DNA from: Peptostreptococcus stomatis DSM 17678
GTDB lineage: Bacteria > Bacillota > Clostridia > Peptostreptococcales > Peptostreptococcaceae
DNA length: 59,765 nt
Reading direction: 5' to 3'
NCBI RefSeq assembly: GCF_000147675.1
Contig: NZ_ADGQ01000070.1
Location: 1-59,765, forward strand
Shown one piece after another: positions 35,038-43,512 of this stretch. Under the pieces are notes generated by a model. The model did no database searches. It saw only the letters and a program-made list of their open reading frames with translations, and was not told where the DNA came from. Each line of letters starts with the position of its first letter. Within the stretch, counting starts at the first letter, position 1. The position numbers were made by a program, and so were the translations under genes.

Positions 35038-36033
35038 ATGAGCGATTTTTACAACTTTGTTAAAAACTATTTTTCTACAAATGAATGTACTGATAATACA
35101 AAATACTCTTCTACAGGACATACATTCTGTTTTAATACAGATGATGCAGAAGGTATATATTGGTTTTATGAAGGTGAAAATTTTACAATTGATATTCATG
35201 ATGTATTCATAAAAAAAGAAATTATCCACACAAGTTTTTCCGGTTTGGATAATTTCTATTCCTTTTATTCATCTTATTTAGTTACAGCAAATGGAGAAAG
35301 TTTTAACCCTTACCAAAATCTTTCTTCAAATTCACTCTATGTTATAAATACTAAAAACGCAAAAAACTATAGGTTTATACTACACAAAAACTCTCCCTAT
35401 CTAGGGATAGGTATAAATTTCAAACAATATATGATAGACGAATGTCTATCCTCTTATAAAAATAAGGTTTCTGACTATGAAAATTTATTTTTCAATACTA
35501 GTACGATTATAAACAAACCCTTGGAAAGAATTGCAAAAGATATACTAAATTGTAAAATGACGTCCCCTGCTGCTGAAATTTTTTTTGAGTCAAAGGCAAA
35601 AGAATGGCTGAGTATAACTATAGACTCATTTTTAAATAAGTATAGCAATCCTATATCCATTGCTGATGATGAAGCTCTAGAAATAGTTGCTAATTATATA
35701 GATGATCATTATGCAACATTGATTTCACAAAAAACTTTGGAAAAAATATCCACTATGAGTGGTACTAAACTTAAAAAATTGTTTAAACAAAAATATCAAT
35801 GCACAATTACTGAATACACTCAAAGACGTCGAATGAATATGGCAGAGATACTTTTATTGAACTCCTCACTTAAAATTCAAGATATAGCTGAAGCTGTGGG
35901 CTATTCTTCTCATAGCAAATTCAGTACTTGTTTCAAAAAATACAAGGGCATGTATCCCAAGGATATTAGAAAATATAATTCTAAAAAAACTTCTATTTCT
36001 GATTGTGTCTGTGTAAAAAAAGATACAATTTAA
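35038..36033 (+). CDS. AraC family transcriptional regulator
   Basis: 331 residues from the ATG at 35038 (GGAGG 5 bases upstream; an upstream GTG overlaps that site). The C-terminal 100 residues hold both helix-turn-helix motifs (LEKISTMSGTKLKKLFKQK and IQDIAEAVGYSSHSKFSTCF, then YKGMYPKDIR). The N-terminal 230 residues resemble the YbtA/PchR-type ligand domain in length. It diverges from the ABC/ECF operon. By analogy with YbtA it may sense the transported chelate in the cytoplasm. Confidence 0.88.
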   Translation: MSDFYNFVKNYFSTNECTDNTKYSSTGHTFCFNTDDAEGIYWFYEGENFTIDIHDVFIKKEIIHTSFSGLDNFYSFYSSYLVTANGESFNPYQNLSSNSLYVINTKNAKNYRFILHKNSPYLGIGINFKQYMIDECLSSYKNKVSDYENLFFNTSTIINKPLERIAKDILNCKMTSPAAEIFFESKAKEWLSITIDSFLNKYSNPISIADDEALEIVANYIDDHYATLISQKTLEKISTMSGTKLKKLFKQKYQCTITEYTQRRRMNMAEILLLNSSLKIQDIAEAVGYSSHSKFSTCFKKYKGMYPKDIRKYNSKKTSISDCVCVKKDTI

Positions 36034-36077
36034 TAAGAAAATCATATTTTTAACATTTTTTTAGACTATCTAGAACG

Positions 36078-36129
36078 GATTATGTTCTATCCCAAAACAT
36101 CAATTTGATATTTGAGATAGAACATAATC
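36078..36129. repeat. Large inverted repeat with 19-bp arms
   Basis: 36078-36096 and 36111-36129 are complementary except for one G-U type pair, with a 14-base loop, between convergent genes. No clear T-tract follows on either strand, so it is not a textbook terminator, though it may stop transcription of both genes. Confidence 0.6.
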
Positions 36130-36150
36130 TAAATTCAGAGAAATTACCTA

Positions 36151-36999
36151 TTATTTCAATTCTAAACTTTCTGCATTATAGTACTTAAAATCATTTTGCT
36201 TACAGTATTCGTCAATTATATCTTGGATAGATGGACCTGCCCCATATTCCAAAAGATACACTTCCAAGCCTGCCTTCTTTACCTTGGATAAATACTCCTT
36301 ATATCGTTTGGTTTCATCCCTTGCCTGAATACCGTAGCTCTTATTATCAAAGTCTATACTGGTAAAGACACACTCTTGGTTTATTCCATCGAAAAGATCC
36401 TTGGCTATATTTTCATCTATACACCTTGAAACAAATGGGTCACCACCATTTATAATAATTTTAAGCTTATAGTCCCTAAGACCCTTCATAATTGATGTCA
36501 GGCCTTGAAAAATTTCTTCCCTTGGATATTGGTAGTAGACATCTGTATTGTCTATGAAGAAACCATCTATACCCTTGTCAGCATACTTCTTTCCAAGGTT
36601 TTTAACAACAAATTCTTGCCAATCGTTTGATGTAACATCTATCCAACGTTCGTCTGGCCAATTTTCATAGGTGGCTAGGGTTAGTTTTTCATAATTTTTA
36701 TAGTAGGGCCTAAACTTTTCAATAGAGCCTATGTTTAGGTATCCATAAACAAGTTTATTCTCCTTATGGAGCTGGTCTATATCACTCTTAGTGAAGTTGG
36801 AAGGGTCTATTACCACAGTCTTATAATCATCTAATTTATGAATTTCAGTTTTTTCAATTCCAAGAAAGACCCCATAATCGTTCTTTTTATCCCTATCCTT
36901 AAAAAATTCTAACAGACTTAATAGGGCCAAAATAAATACGCTGATTATAAGAATCCCAGCTGTAATTTTTACACTTTTTTGCCTTCCAACCAGTCGCAT
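36151..36999 (-). CDS. Membrane-anchored GH114-like glycosidase
   Basis: 282 residues: an N-terminal membrane anchor (about 13-33), then a TIM-barrel like endo-alpha-1,4-polygalactosaminidases (GH114). Features seen: DYKTVVIDPSNFTK, VYGYLNIGSIEKFR, NEWPDERWID-like WPDERWIDV, KGIDGFFIDNTDVY with acidic residues in the expected place, and INGGDPFV. It probably acts on amino-sugar exopolysaccharide outside the membrane. GGAGGG precedes the ATG. It lies 18 bases after a Cys-rich protein gene's 5' neighbour region on the same strand. Confidence 0.75.
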   Translation of the reverse strand: MRLVGRQKSVKITAGILIISVFILALLSLLEFFKDRDKKNDYGVFLGIEKTEIHKLDDYKTVVIDPSNFTKSDIDQLHKENKLVYGYLNIGSIEKFRPYYKNYEKLTLATYENWPDERWIDVTSNDWQEFVVKNLGKKYADKGIDGFFIDNTDVYYQYPREEIFQGLTSIMKGLRDYKLKIIINGGDPFVSRCIDENIAKDLFDGINQECVFTSIDFDNKSYGIQARDETKRYKEYLSKVKKAGLEVYLLEYGAGPSIQDIIDEYCKQNDFKYYNAESLELK

Positions 37000-37017
37000 C
37001 TATCAAGTCCCTCCTTT

Positions 37018-37455
37018 TTATCTTTCTGACATGTATTTCTTTATTTCATCAGGGCTTAATCTCCTTACCTCTGTATTAGGATATTCCCTATACTCTTCAA
37101 GCTTAAAAACCGGTTCCATTTTTTCACAGGTTTTACCCTTGTTCTTTTTGAGATACTTTAAGAGTTCTTGCCCATCTCGAAAAATCTTATACGATAACCT
37201 ACCTTTTTCATTTTTAATTTCATAAATCCCACATGGCTTTTTAGTCGTGTAGTCAGCCGTCCTTAAATATAGTTTGGCTATTTCCAAAGATTTAAAAGGA
37301 AAATTCCATCTTTGTAACCCCCTCTTTGGGTCAGCTTCAATACAAATACATCTTCCACAGGTTCCACAAATATATTGCCTATGATTCTCTAGACATTCTA
37401 GTGGATCTAAGAGGGGAGTAATCCTATTTTCTCTACTATAACATTCTTGACACAT
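37018..37455 (-). CDS. Cys-rich putative zinc-ribbon protein
   Basis: 145 residues. The first 38 hold C2-x2-C5, C21, H25, C30-x2-C33-x2-C36-x-C38, enough for two zinc sites. The rest is basic and helical (ELLKYLKKNKGK). No family recognised. AGGAG lies 4 bases before the ATG. It ends 18 bases before the GH114-like gene starts, so the two may be co-transcribed. Confidence 0.55.
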   Translation of the reverse strand: MCQECYSRENRITPLLDPLECLENHRQYICGTCGRCICIEADPKRGLQRWNFPFKSLEIAKLYLRTADYTTKKPCGIYEIKNEKGRLSYKIFRDGQELLKYLKKNKGKTCEKMEPVFKLEEYREYPNTEVRRLSPDEIKKYMSER

Positions 37456-37494
37456 TTTCTCCTACCATTCCCAAAATATACTTATATAAAAAAT

Positions 37495-37529
37495 AAAACC
37501 ATAGCATAATAATACTTAGCTATGGTTTT
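37495..37529. terminator. Bidirectional hairpin before the Cys-rich gene
   Basis: AAAACCATAGC pairs with GCTATGGTTTT (11 bp, 13-base loop). T-rich flanks on the minus strand make it the terminator of the SemiSWEET gene. Confidence 0.8.
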
Positions 37530-37547
37530 AAAATTACTTAAATTTAC

Positions 37548-37805
37548 CTATAAGGCTGTAATTGCAGCTACAGTTCCGAATATTACACCTGGTACATTTG
37601 CTATGACAATAGGCCAGTCTTTTTTGTCTTGAAAAAATCCATAACTTACCCATAAAGTACAGTTTATTGCCGCAACCATTGGTTGCAAGAAACCACTTTT
37701 ATTACCATGTATGTTATTAATAATCTGAGGGAAATATGATATATACATAAGCATAGCCGTACATGTTGCTATCCATCCCAAAATTCTAAAAGTTTTCTGA
37801 CTCAT
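37548..37805 (-). CDS. SemiSWEET sugar transporter
   Basis: 85 residues with three membrane helices, the size of a bacterial SemiSWEET half-transporter that dimerises to pass sugars. The family pattern is visible: YISYFPQI near 23 with the substrate-gating Pro, a central NCTLWVSYGF and a third helix IVIANVPGVIFG. Sits alone between hairpins. Sugar specificity unknown. Confidence 0.88.
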   Translation of the reverse strand: MSQKTFRILGWIATCTAMLMYISYFPQIINNIHGNKSGFLQPMVAAINCTLWVSYGFFQDKKDWPIVIANVPGVIFGTVAAITAL

Positions 37806-37917
37806 AGTTTCGCCTTCTTTCTATCCTCTATAGGTACTATTTATTTCTGATATATATTTTTTATTTCATCAGTTTCCCATAAATACAATTATACAACAAA
37901 TATAATAATAGTCAAAT

Positions 37918-38553
37918 TTATTTAGAATAAGCTTCTAATATGAGTTTTCCATCGACATATTCTCCCAGAAATACATCACTATATTTATTTAGGCCTTGCT
38001 TTTCTATTTCTTCGATTAGCCAGTCTTCATCCTTGCCGATTACCTCTAAAATATCCATTTGCAAGTGCCCATCTGTTATCAATGGGAATTTTGGATTTTC
38101 TTCTCCTGGATGAATAATAATCAACTGACCATTTTGTTCTACTACTGCCCTTTTTACATCTCTTATTGAATATATATTGTTTGTTCTCAACTTGAAAGAT
38201 ACATCATGGGAAGATAGCCCTGCCTTCTTACAATTATCTATATTTACCTTGCCATTGTCAATAATTATCAGTGCCTTGCCATCTATCAGCTGTTTAGCCC
38301 TAACATTATGTTTCTTTATCCACTTTAAACCAAGTACAAGGGCACACCATATACACAAAATAGCTACATAGTCTAGTATTTTGATACTATTATTGTAAAT
38401 TACACCACCTATAATACCACCGAGTACATAGTTTTGTACCTGGTCACTAGCAGATGATGGGGCCAGATTTCCCTTGCCCGAAATATTTATTATTGCAATC
38501 AAGGCCAAGAATCCTATTAATAATTTAATTGCAACCAAAACGAATGCGTTCAT
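37918..38553 (-). CDS. DUF421 (YetF-like) membrane protein
   Basis: 211 residues: three N-terminal membrane helices (about 5-75), then the DUF421 soluble module (VLGGIIGGVIYNN, LIDGKALIIIDNGKVN, LSSHDVSFKLR). In Bacillus, YetF/YdfS-type proteins sit in spore or cell membranes; activity unclear. AAGGGGG precedes the ATG. Confidence 0.8.
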   Translation of the reverse strand: MNAFVLVAIKLLIGFLALIAIINISGKGNLAPSSASDQVQNYVLGGIIGGVIYNNSIKILDYVAILCIWCALVLGLKWIKKHNVRAKQLIDGKALIIIDNGKVNIDNCKKAGLSSHDVSFKLRTNNIYSIRDVKRAVVEQNGQLIIIHPGEENPKFPLITDGHLQMDILEVIGKDEDWLIEEIEKQGLNKYSDVFLGEYVDGKLILEAYSK

Positions 38554-38764
38554 AATATCCCCCTTTTGATTTAATCTCCTACTTACTTTTCTCGTATCTC
38601 TTTTTCTCTTTTATAGTTTCATTATTCATCTCATGTAAGTATTTCTTACTAATAAAACATCTTATCCATCTTGGAATATGTATACTCACCATAATTATCA
38701 TAAGCATATTATTATTATAATAGCATATCATATTTCATACATCTATGCATACACACTGGATATA

Positions 38765-39421
38765 TTATATAATCCACCACAAAATTATATTAAGAAATAA
38801 ATTCATAAATGAATGCACAAGTATACATGCTTCAACCTTTTCAGTCTTATAATATATAACTGAAAGTATGGCTGCTGCACCCAATTGATTTACCCAGTCA
38901 CCAACTGATACCGGCATATGAATTGCCGTAAATATAAGACCGGTAATAAGCAGACTTACTTTTAGGTTCCCAGGGAAAATTACCTTTGTCAATATCCTTC
39001 TAAATACAAGTTCTTCAGTAACAGGACTTAAAATACAAGTCCTCATAAACTCTATTACTAGGTACTGACCCTCTGTGCTTACATTTGGGTCTAAATACGG
39101 TACCCCTTCTATTTTTCCTACATATGTTGCTAAAAAGTGAAGTACAAGAGTAGCAAGCAAGCCGAACAATATCCATTTTATGGTTGCATTTTCTGAAAAA
39201 AACTCTTTCCAGTTTATGTAGCTTTGTTTTTTGGCATATAAATTAATTAAAATTACCAGGACTGAAAATGCTGCTATTACAAATACATTTTGAGGTAAAG
39301 TCAATGGTGCTTTTTTATTTATAGTAGACGCTATTGGTATAAGTGTTAGTTGCCACAGGGCTGCTGAAATTGCTAACATAACCAAGCACTCTATTATTCT
39401 TCTTATTAGTGTTCTTTTCAT
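38765..39421 (-). CDS. CPBP intramembrane metalloprotease
   Basis: 218 residues, multi-pass. The glutamate-rich zinc motif TEELVFRR (EExxxR), a later FTAIHMP His and HSFMN are the three hallmark blocks of CPBP (CAAX-like/Abi) proteases. AAGGAG precedes the ATG. In Gram-positives such proteins are often involved in bacteriocin self-immunity or membrane protein processing; no bacteriocin gene is visible nearby. Confidence 0.87.
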   Translation of the reverse strand: MKRTLIRRIIECLVMLAISAALWQLTLIPIASTINKKAPLTLPQNVFVIAAFSVLVILINLYAKKQSYINWKEFFSENATIKWILFGLLATLVLHFLATYVGKIEGVPYLDPNVSTEGQYLVIEFMRTCILSPVTEELVFRRILTKVIFPGNLKVSLLITGLIFTAIHMPVSVGDWVNQLGAAAILSVIYYKTEKVEACILVHSFMNLFLNIILWWII

Positions 39422-39481
39422 TGCATATTCTCCTTATGAAGTTTTCTATATCTCTAACTACAAACTTATATTGGCTGAAAT

Positions 39482-39958
39482 TTATTTTTCCTGTATTTCC
39501 TTACCACTTATATATTCAATCTCTATCTGGAACATCTGGACTGCCTTACCTGCTTTTGCTATTTCTTCATCAATAATATCCTCACTTGGATAGTACTTTT
39601 TTGCCAAGTCTCTTAGGATATCCATCGCCCTTTCCTGGTCATCTACCAGGTGACACCTTCCATAGACAATGGTACTTTGGACATAAGGTGCCCAGGCTTC
39701 TTCCTTTATAGTCTCATTTCCATAAACAGTAAAGCACACCTTGTCACAGGCCTTGATAGAGTCTAGCTTGTGGCCTGCCCTCGCCCCATGAAATATAATG
39801 ATATTACTGGCCTCATCATATGTATAGTTAATTGGTAGGGCATAAGGATACCCATTGTCACCATTAACCGCCAAAACTCCACGACGTGATGTTCTTAGCA
39901 GGTCCTTTGCAGCTTCTATACTGATTTCTCTGTTTTTTCTTCTAACTGGTCTAAACAT
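39482..39958 (-). CDS. Pyridoxamine 5'-phosphate oxidase-like flavin-binding protein (NimA-like)
   Basis: A 158-residue split-barrel protein: RRGVLAVNGDNGYPYALPINY, IIFHGARAGHKLDSIK, KVCFTVYG, and STIVYGRCHLV are typical of the NimA/PNPOx-like family that binds FMN or heme. Possible reductase for nitroimidazole-type compounds; substrate unproven. It follows the serine dehydratase gene, separated by a terminator. Confidence 0.82.
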   Translation of the reverse strand: MFRPVRRKNREISIEAAKDLLRTSRRGVLAVNGDNGYPYALPINYTYDEASNIIIFHGARAGHKLDSIKACDKVCFTVYGNETIKEEAWAPYVQSTIVYGRCHLVDDQERAMDILRDLAKKYYPSEDIIDEEIAKAGKAVQMFQIEIEYISGKEIQEK

Positions 39959-39984
39959 TTTCTTCCTCCTTAATATAAAACAAA

Positions 39985-40014
39985 ACCATAGCCAAGTTAA
40001 AACTTGACTATGGT
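39985..40014 (-). terminator. Terminator of the serine dehydratase gene
   Basis: A 14-bp stem with a 2-base loop (39985-39998 with 40001-40014). One pair is G-U only in the minus-strand RNA and a mismatch in the plus, and T-rich sequence follows on the minus side, so it belongs to the minus-strand gene. Confidence 0.8.
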
Positions 40015-40025
40015 CTTAAATTCAA

Positions 40026-41219
40026 TTAGCACTCGAACCACTTAGCAAGTCCTCCCTTTGCTGTTTCTCTATACTTGTCCATTAAGTCTATTCCAGTTTC
40101 CTTCATAGTGATAGTTACCTGGTCGAATGATATAGTATGGGCACCATCAGTATTTAGGGCATACTTAGCTGCAGCTATTGCTCTTTCAGCAGCCATTGCA
40201 TTTCTTTCTATACATGGTATCTGAACATATCCATATACCGGGTCACATGTCATACCCAGGTGGTGTTCTAGGCCTATTTCAGCAGCGTATTCTATCTGCT
40301 CTAGAGTACCACCAAATAGGTAGGCAGCACCTGCTGATGCCATTGAACAGGCAGAACCTACTTCACCCTGACATCCTACTTCTGCACCAGATATAGATGC
40401 ATTAGTCTTGATTAGGTTACCTATCAAACCTGCCACTATTATAGCTTCTATTATATGCTGTCTCGTATAGCCATTGTGTACCATCAATGAGAAGAATACA
40501 CCTGGTATTACTCCTGCAGCACCACATGTTGGGGCAGTAACGATAGTACCACCTGACGCATTTTCCTCGGATGCAGCTAGGGCAAATGCGTAGTCTAAAG
40601 TAGTGTAGTCCTTTGTAGCCAGGTACTTCTTGTAGAACCTTGATGCCCTTCTCTTCAACTTTAGTTCACCGGGAATTATTTCTCTACTTTCTATTCCCTT
40701 GTCTATAGCCGCCTTCATAGTATCGACTATATTACCCATATACTCCAGGAAGTCATCCTCTTCCCTGTCTAGTACATATTCAACAAACGACTTGTCATTT
40801 TCCTTACAATACTTTATTATATCGTCTAATTTAGAGTGTTCGTAATACACCTTACCATCTACCTGGTTTCTCTTACCCTCTTCTGCCAGGGTACCACCAC
40901 CTACTGAGAATACAGTCCATTCATCAAAGGCCTTGCCTGATTCATCCAAGGCCTCTAGCATCATACCATTTGGGTGGAATTCCGGATTGATGTCATCTCT
41001 CCATATAAATTCAACCTTCTTTGGTGCTATTGTCTTTTCTATTATATAGTCTGTAAGGTGGCCCTTACCTGTAGCTGCCAATGATCCATAAAGTGTACAC
41101 CTGTAACTGGCAGCATCAGGATTCTTTTCCTTAAATCTCTTGGCTGCCCTCTGTGGTCCCATTGTATGTGAACTTGATGGTCCACTACCTATTTTATATA
41201 ACTCTTTTAATGTATCCAT
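40026..41219 (-). CDS. Iron-sulfur L-serine dehydratase, single chain
   Basis: 397 residues with the beta-like domain at the N-terminus (LKELYKIGSGPSSSHTMGP) and the alpha-like catalytic domain at the C-terminus. The cluster cysteines are visible in APTCGAAG, VGCQGEVGSACSMAS, and CDPVYGYVQIPCIERN. It converts L-serine to pyruvate and ammonia, a common energy source for peptide-fermenting anaerobes. Monocistronic with an extended -10 promoter; divergent from the DapA homologue. Confidence 0.92.
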   Translation of the reverse strand: MDTLKELYKIGSGPSSSHTMGPQRAAKRFKEKNPDAASYRCTLYGSLAATGKGHLTDYIIEKTIAPKKVEFIWRDDINPEFHPNGMMLEALDESGKAFDEWTVFSVGGGTLAEEGKRNQVDGKVYYEHSKLDDIIKYCKENDKSFVEYVLDREEDDFLEYMGNIVDTMKAAIDKGIESREIIPGELKLKRRASRFYKKYLATKDYTTLDYAFALAASEENASGGTIVTAPTCGAAGVIPGVFFSLMVHNGYTRQHIIEAIIVAGLIGNLIKTNASISGAEVGCQGEVGSACSMASAGAAYLFGGTLEQIEYAAEIGLEHHLGMTCDPVYGYVQIPCIERNAMAAERAIAAAKYALNTDGAHTISFDQVTITMKETGIDLMDKYRETAKGGLAKWFEC

Positions 41220-41255
41220 AATTTACCTCCATAATTCAACTTTAAAACATCACCT

Positions 41256-41264
41256 ATTATATCA
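41256..41264 (-). promoter_or_regulatory. Extended -10 promoter of the serine dehydratase gene
   Basis: TG-A-TATAAT on the minus strand (-10 at 41256-41261), without a recognisable -35. The rest of 41265-41491 upstream of the DapA homologue holds no clear riboswitch. Confidence 0.5.
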
Positions 41265-41491
41265 TACTCTAGATATTAGGTCTATACATCTTGTCTTAAA
41301 AAATTAAGCGTATTTATAGCCTTAGTGGGTATAATTTTAATAACTATTGTATAGAATAGGTTTTTAATTTATATTAGAGATATAAGTCCCATCTAGGAAG
41401 ACTTAATATATGTCAGTGGGATAAAATTTAGGTAATTTAAAATAAGACTAAGATATAATATAGGAATTTTAAAAGGAAAAGAGGAGATAAT

Positions 41492-42376
41492 ATGATTTTT
41501 AAGGGTCGTGGAGTAAATATAGTTACACCATTTACAGATACTAATGAAGTTGATTTTAATAGTCTAGCTAACCTAGTCGATACCTACCTAAAAGTAGGGT
41601 CCCAGGCCATTATCTTGGGGAGAACGACTGGAGAGTTCTATGCTATGAACGATAATGAAATTTTGGAAGTGATAGACTTTGTGATAAAGAAGGTCAACAA
41701 GAAGGTCCCTGTCCTTGCCCAGACTGGCCTAAATGATACTTCTAGGTCTGTAATCCTATCTATAAGGGCCAAGGCCTTAGGACTAGATAGTCTAATCCTA
41801 TCTGCCCCATACTATGGCCAGGGAAATGAGTTGGGCTTAATCAGCCACTTCAAGTCGATAGCCATAGCTGGTGACCTGCCAGCCTATATTGACAATGACC
41901 CTGCTAGGACTGGCTTAAACCTTGCTCCTGGCCTTATCGCCAAGTTAGTTGAAATACCAAATATAGTTGGTATCATAGAGTCATCTAGTGACCTTGACCA
42001 CTTGGCTGACCTATCACCACTAATCAATGACAACTTTGCCCTTATAAGTGGCAATGACAAGACTATCCTGGCCAACCTGGCTATGGGTGCAAGTGGCCAT
42101 GTATCTATCTTAGCGAATATATGCCCAAGGCTTATCTTTAATATATATGACAAGTTCATTGAGGGTGACCTTGCTGGGGCTAGACAGGTCTTCAATGACT
42201 CCCTAAAGGCTATTGACCTTATGAACCTAGACGTCAACCCTATACCGGTCAAGACTGCCATGAATATGCTAGGCTATGAAGTTGGTAACTTTAGACTACC
42301 TCTCCATCCAATGGATCCGGACAAGGCTGCCCAGGTAGCTACTTTTATCATGGATACTGGCCTAGAAAGGCTATAG
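41492..42376 (+). CDS. DapA-family protein lacking the catalytic Lys and Tyr
   Basis: 294 residues that align without gaps around the active site with dihydrodipicolinate synthase. RTTGE (44-48), PYYGQGNELG (106-115), DLPAYIDNDPARTG and NPIPVK are clear. However, the Schiff-base lysine (Lys161 of the E. coli enzyme, in GIKEA) is Ile162 here (GIIES), and the catalytic tyrosine (Tyr133, LYN) is Asp134 (IDN). All class I aldolases of this family need that lysine, so canonical activity is not expected. The frame is intact, with a strong ribosome binding site (GAGGAG) and its own terminator, so it is not obviously decaying. A sensor, binding or non-Schiff-base role is open. Confidence 0.85.
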   Translation: MIFKGRGVNIVTPFTDTNEVDFNSLANLVDTYLKVGSQAIILGRTTGEFYAMNDNEILEVIDFVIKKVNKKVPVLAQTGLNDTSRSVILSIRAKALGLDSLILSAPYYGQGNELGLISHFKSIAIAGDLPAYIDNDPARTGLNLAPGLIAKLVEIPNIVGIIESSSDLDHLADLSPLINDNFALISGNDKTILANLAMGASGHVSILANICPRLIFNIYDKFIEGDLAGARQVFNDSLKAIDLMNLDVNPIPVKTAMNMLGYEVGNFRLPLHPMDPDKAAQVATFIMDTGLERL

Positions 42377-42400
42377 AATTAATTAGTTTAAAGTAATTGT

Positions 42401-42430
42401 AATAAAGGGATGGTTTGCCATCCCTTTATT
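42401..42430 (+). terminator. Terminator of the DapA homologue
   Basis: A 13-bp perfect stem with a TTTG loop (42401-42413 with 42418-42430), 24 bases after the stop codon; T-rich sequence follows. Confidence 0.85.
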
Positions 42431-42442
42431 ATCTTTATTTAC

Positions 42443-42479
42443 AAAAAAAGTACCGAATGTGAATAACCACACTCGGTAC
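42443..42479 (-). terminator. Terminator of rpsD
   Basis: Minus-strand stem of 12 bp with one G-U pair (42450-42461 with 42468-42479), followed by seven T (42443-42449). Confidence 0.9.
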
Positions 42480-42514
42480 ATCTAAGGACATTATTATAGT
42501 CCCTCTTATCAATC

Positions 42515-43120
42515 TTATAATGAAGACTTAGAGTAGAATTCGACTACTAGTGCATCGTTGATTTCGATTGGCACTTCTTCTCTTTCAGGTAATCTTGTTA
42601 ATACAGCTGAGAAGTTAGCCTGGTCCTTAGTTAAGTAAGGATATTCGCTTAGAGCAGCTGCTTCAAAGTTAGCCTTGAATAATTCGTTAGTTCTGTACTT
42701 TTCTCTTAGAGATATTTCATCTCCAACACTAACGATATATGATGGTATATCTACCTTTCTTCCGTTTACGTGGATGTTACCGTGAGATACCATCTGTCTA
42801 GCCTGTCTGATTGAGTTAGCTAGACCCATTCTGTATACTAGGTTGTCTAGTCTACATTCTAGAGTTGTTATAACTGCAGTACCAGTAGTCATTTTAGCCT
42901 TCTGAGCCTTCTTCATGTAGATTCTCATCTGCTTTTCTGATACTCCGTAATAAGCTCTTAGTCTCTGCTTTTCAAGTAACTGCTGACCATATGGTGTAAG
43001 CTTCTTATCACTTCTTGCAGTTCCCTTACCAGCTCTGTTCATTGCCTTTGGATGACCACAAACGTTAAGTCCTAGTCTTCTAGATAACTTAAACTTAGGT
43101 CCTCTTGTAATTGATGACAT
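42515..43120 (-). CDS. rpsD: 30S ribosomal protein S4
   Basis: 201 residues from the ATG at 43120 (AAAGGAG upstream); the open frame reaching 43213 runs through the structured leader and is rejected. The N-terminal domain ([28 protein letters not shown]) and the S4 RNA-binding domain ([31 protein letters not shown]) are standard. A lone rpsD with its own leader, as in Bacillus, rather than inside the alpha operon. No zinc-binding Cys cluster is present at the N-terminus (one Cys only), so it is the zinc-free form. Confidence 0.96.
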   Translation of the reverse strand: MSSITRGPKFKLSRRLGLNVCGHPKAMNRAGKGTARSDKKLTPYGQQLLEKQRLRAYYGVSEKQMRIYMKKAQKAKMTTGTAVITTLECRLDNLVYRMGLANSIRQARQMVSHGNIHVNGRKVDIPSYIVSVGDEISLREKYRTNELFKANFEAAALSEYPYLTKDQANFSAVLTRLPEREEVPIEINDALVVEFYSKSSL

Positions 43121-43283
43121 ATTTTTTCTCCTTTTTAAATATAAACTATGGATGCACCCCTTGTGCATTGTCCACTTGAAAAAATGGATGTGTGAAACTC
43201 CTAAACCAAACACACCTTAGTAGGAATTTTCGCTACATTGTCCATTTAAAGGCTATGCCTTTACTGTGTAAATATTACACGAC
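43121..43283 (-). promoter_or_regulatory. Structured rpsD leader, probable S4 autoregulation
   Basis: About 163 nt between the predicted start and the ATG, with several stems on the minus strand: AAGGC/GCCTT (near 43252), GTGTG/CACAC (near 43191-43216), and TGCAC/GTGCA (near 43155-43170). Firmicutes rpsD mRNAs are repressed by S4 binding to such leaders; that this one is an S4 site is inference from position and folding. Confidence 0.6.
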
Positions 43284-43289
43284 TCATAT

Positions 43290-43318
43290 ATTATACTACA
43301 GACTTGCCTAGATGTAAA
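43290..43318 (-). promoter_or_regulatory. Sigma-A promoter of rpsD
   Basis: Minus-strand -35 TTTACA (43313-43318), 17-base spacer, -10 TATAAT (43290-43295). Confidence 0.75.
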
Positions 43319-43435
43319 GTTTTTTCTTTGATTGGACCAAAGCTATTTATATGCTTTTTATAATTTATCCTGATTAATATGATTTATATGTATTCCTATA
43401 TATTTATATGTGCTAAATGTAGCTATAAACAGAAA

Positions 43436-43478
43436 GGTACAACCAACTCCCCTCTTAAATTGGAAAAATGGCTGTACC
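43436..43478 (-). terminator. Possible terminator of the amino-acid ABC operon
   Basis: GGTACAACCA pairs with TGGCTGTACC (one G-U pair) around a long loop, 35 bases past the last gene. The T-tract on the minus side is weak, so this is tentative. Confidence 0.4.
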
Positions 43479-43512
43479 CCTATTAATTTCAAACTATCAA
43501 TTACTTTTTAAA

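Noticed and set aside
41265-41491. Lysine riboswitch before the DapA homologue
   Set aside because: I looked for the characteristic conserved cores and found none; only a weak TCCCA/TGGGA pair is present.
42515-43213. S4 open frame extended to 43213
   Set aside because: The extra 31 codons run through the structured leader; the ATG at 43120 has the ribosome binding site and the normal S4 N-terminus.
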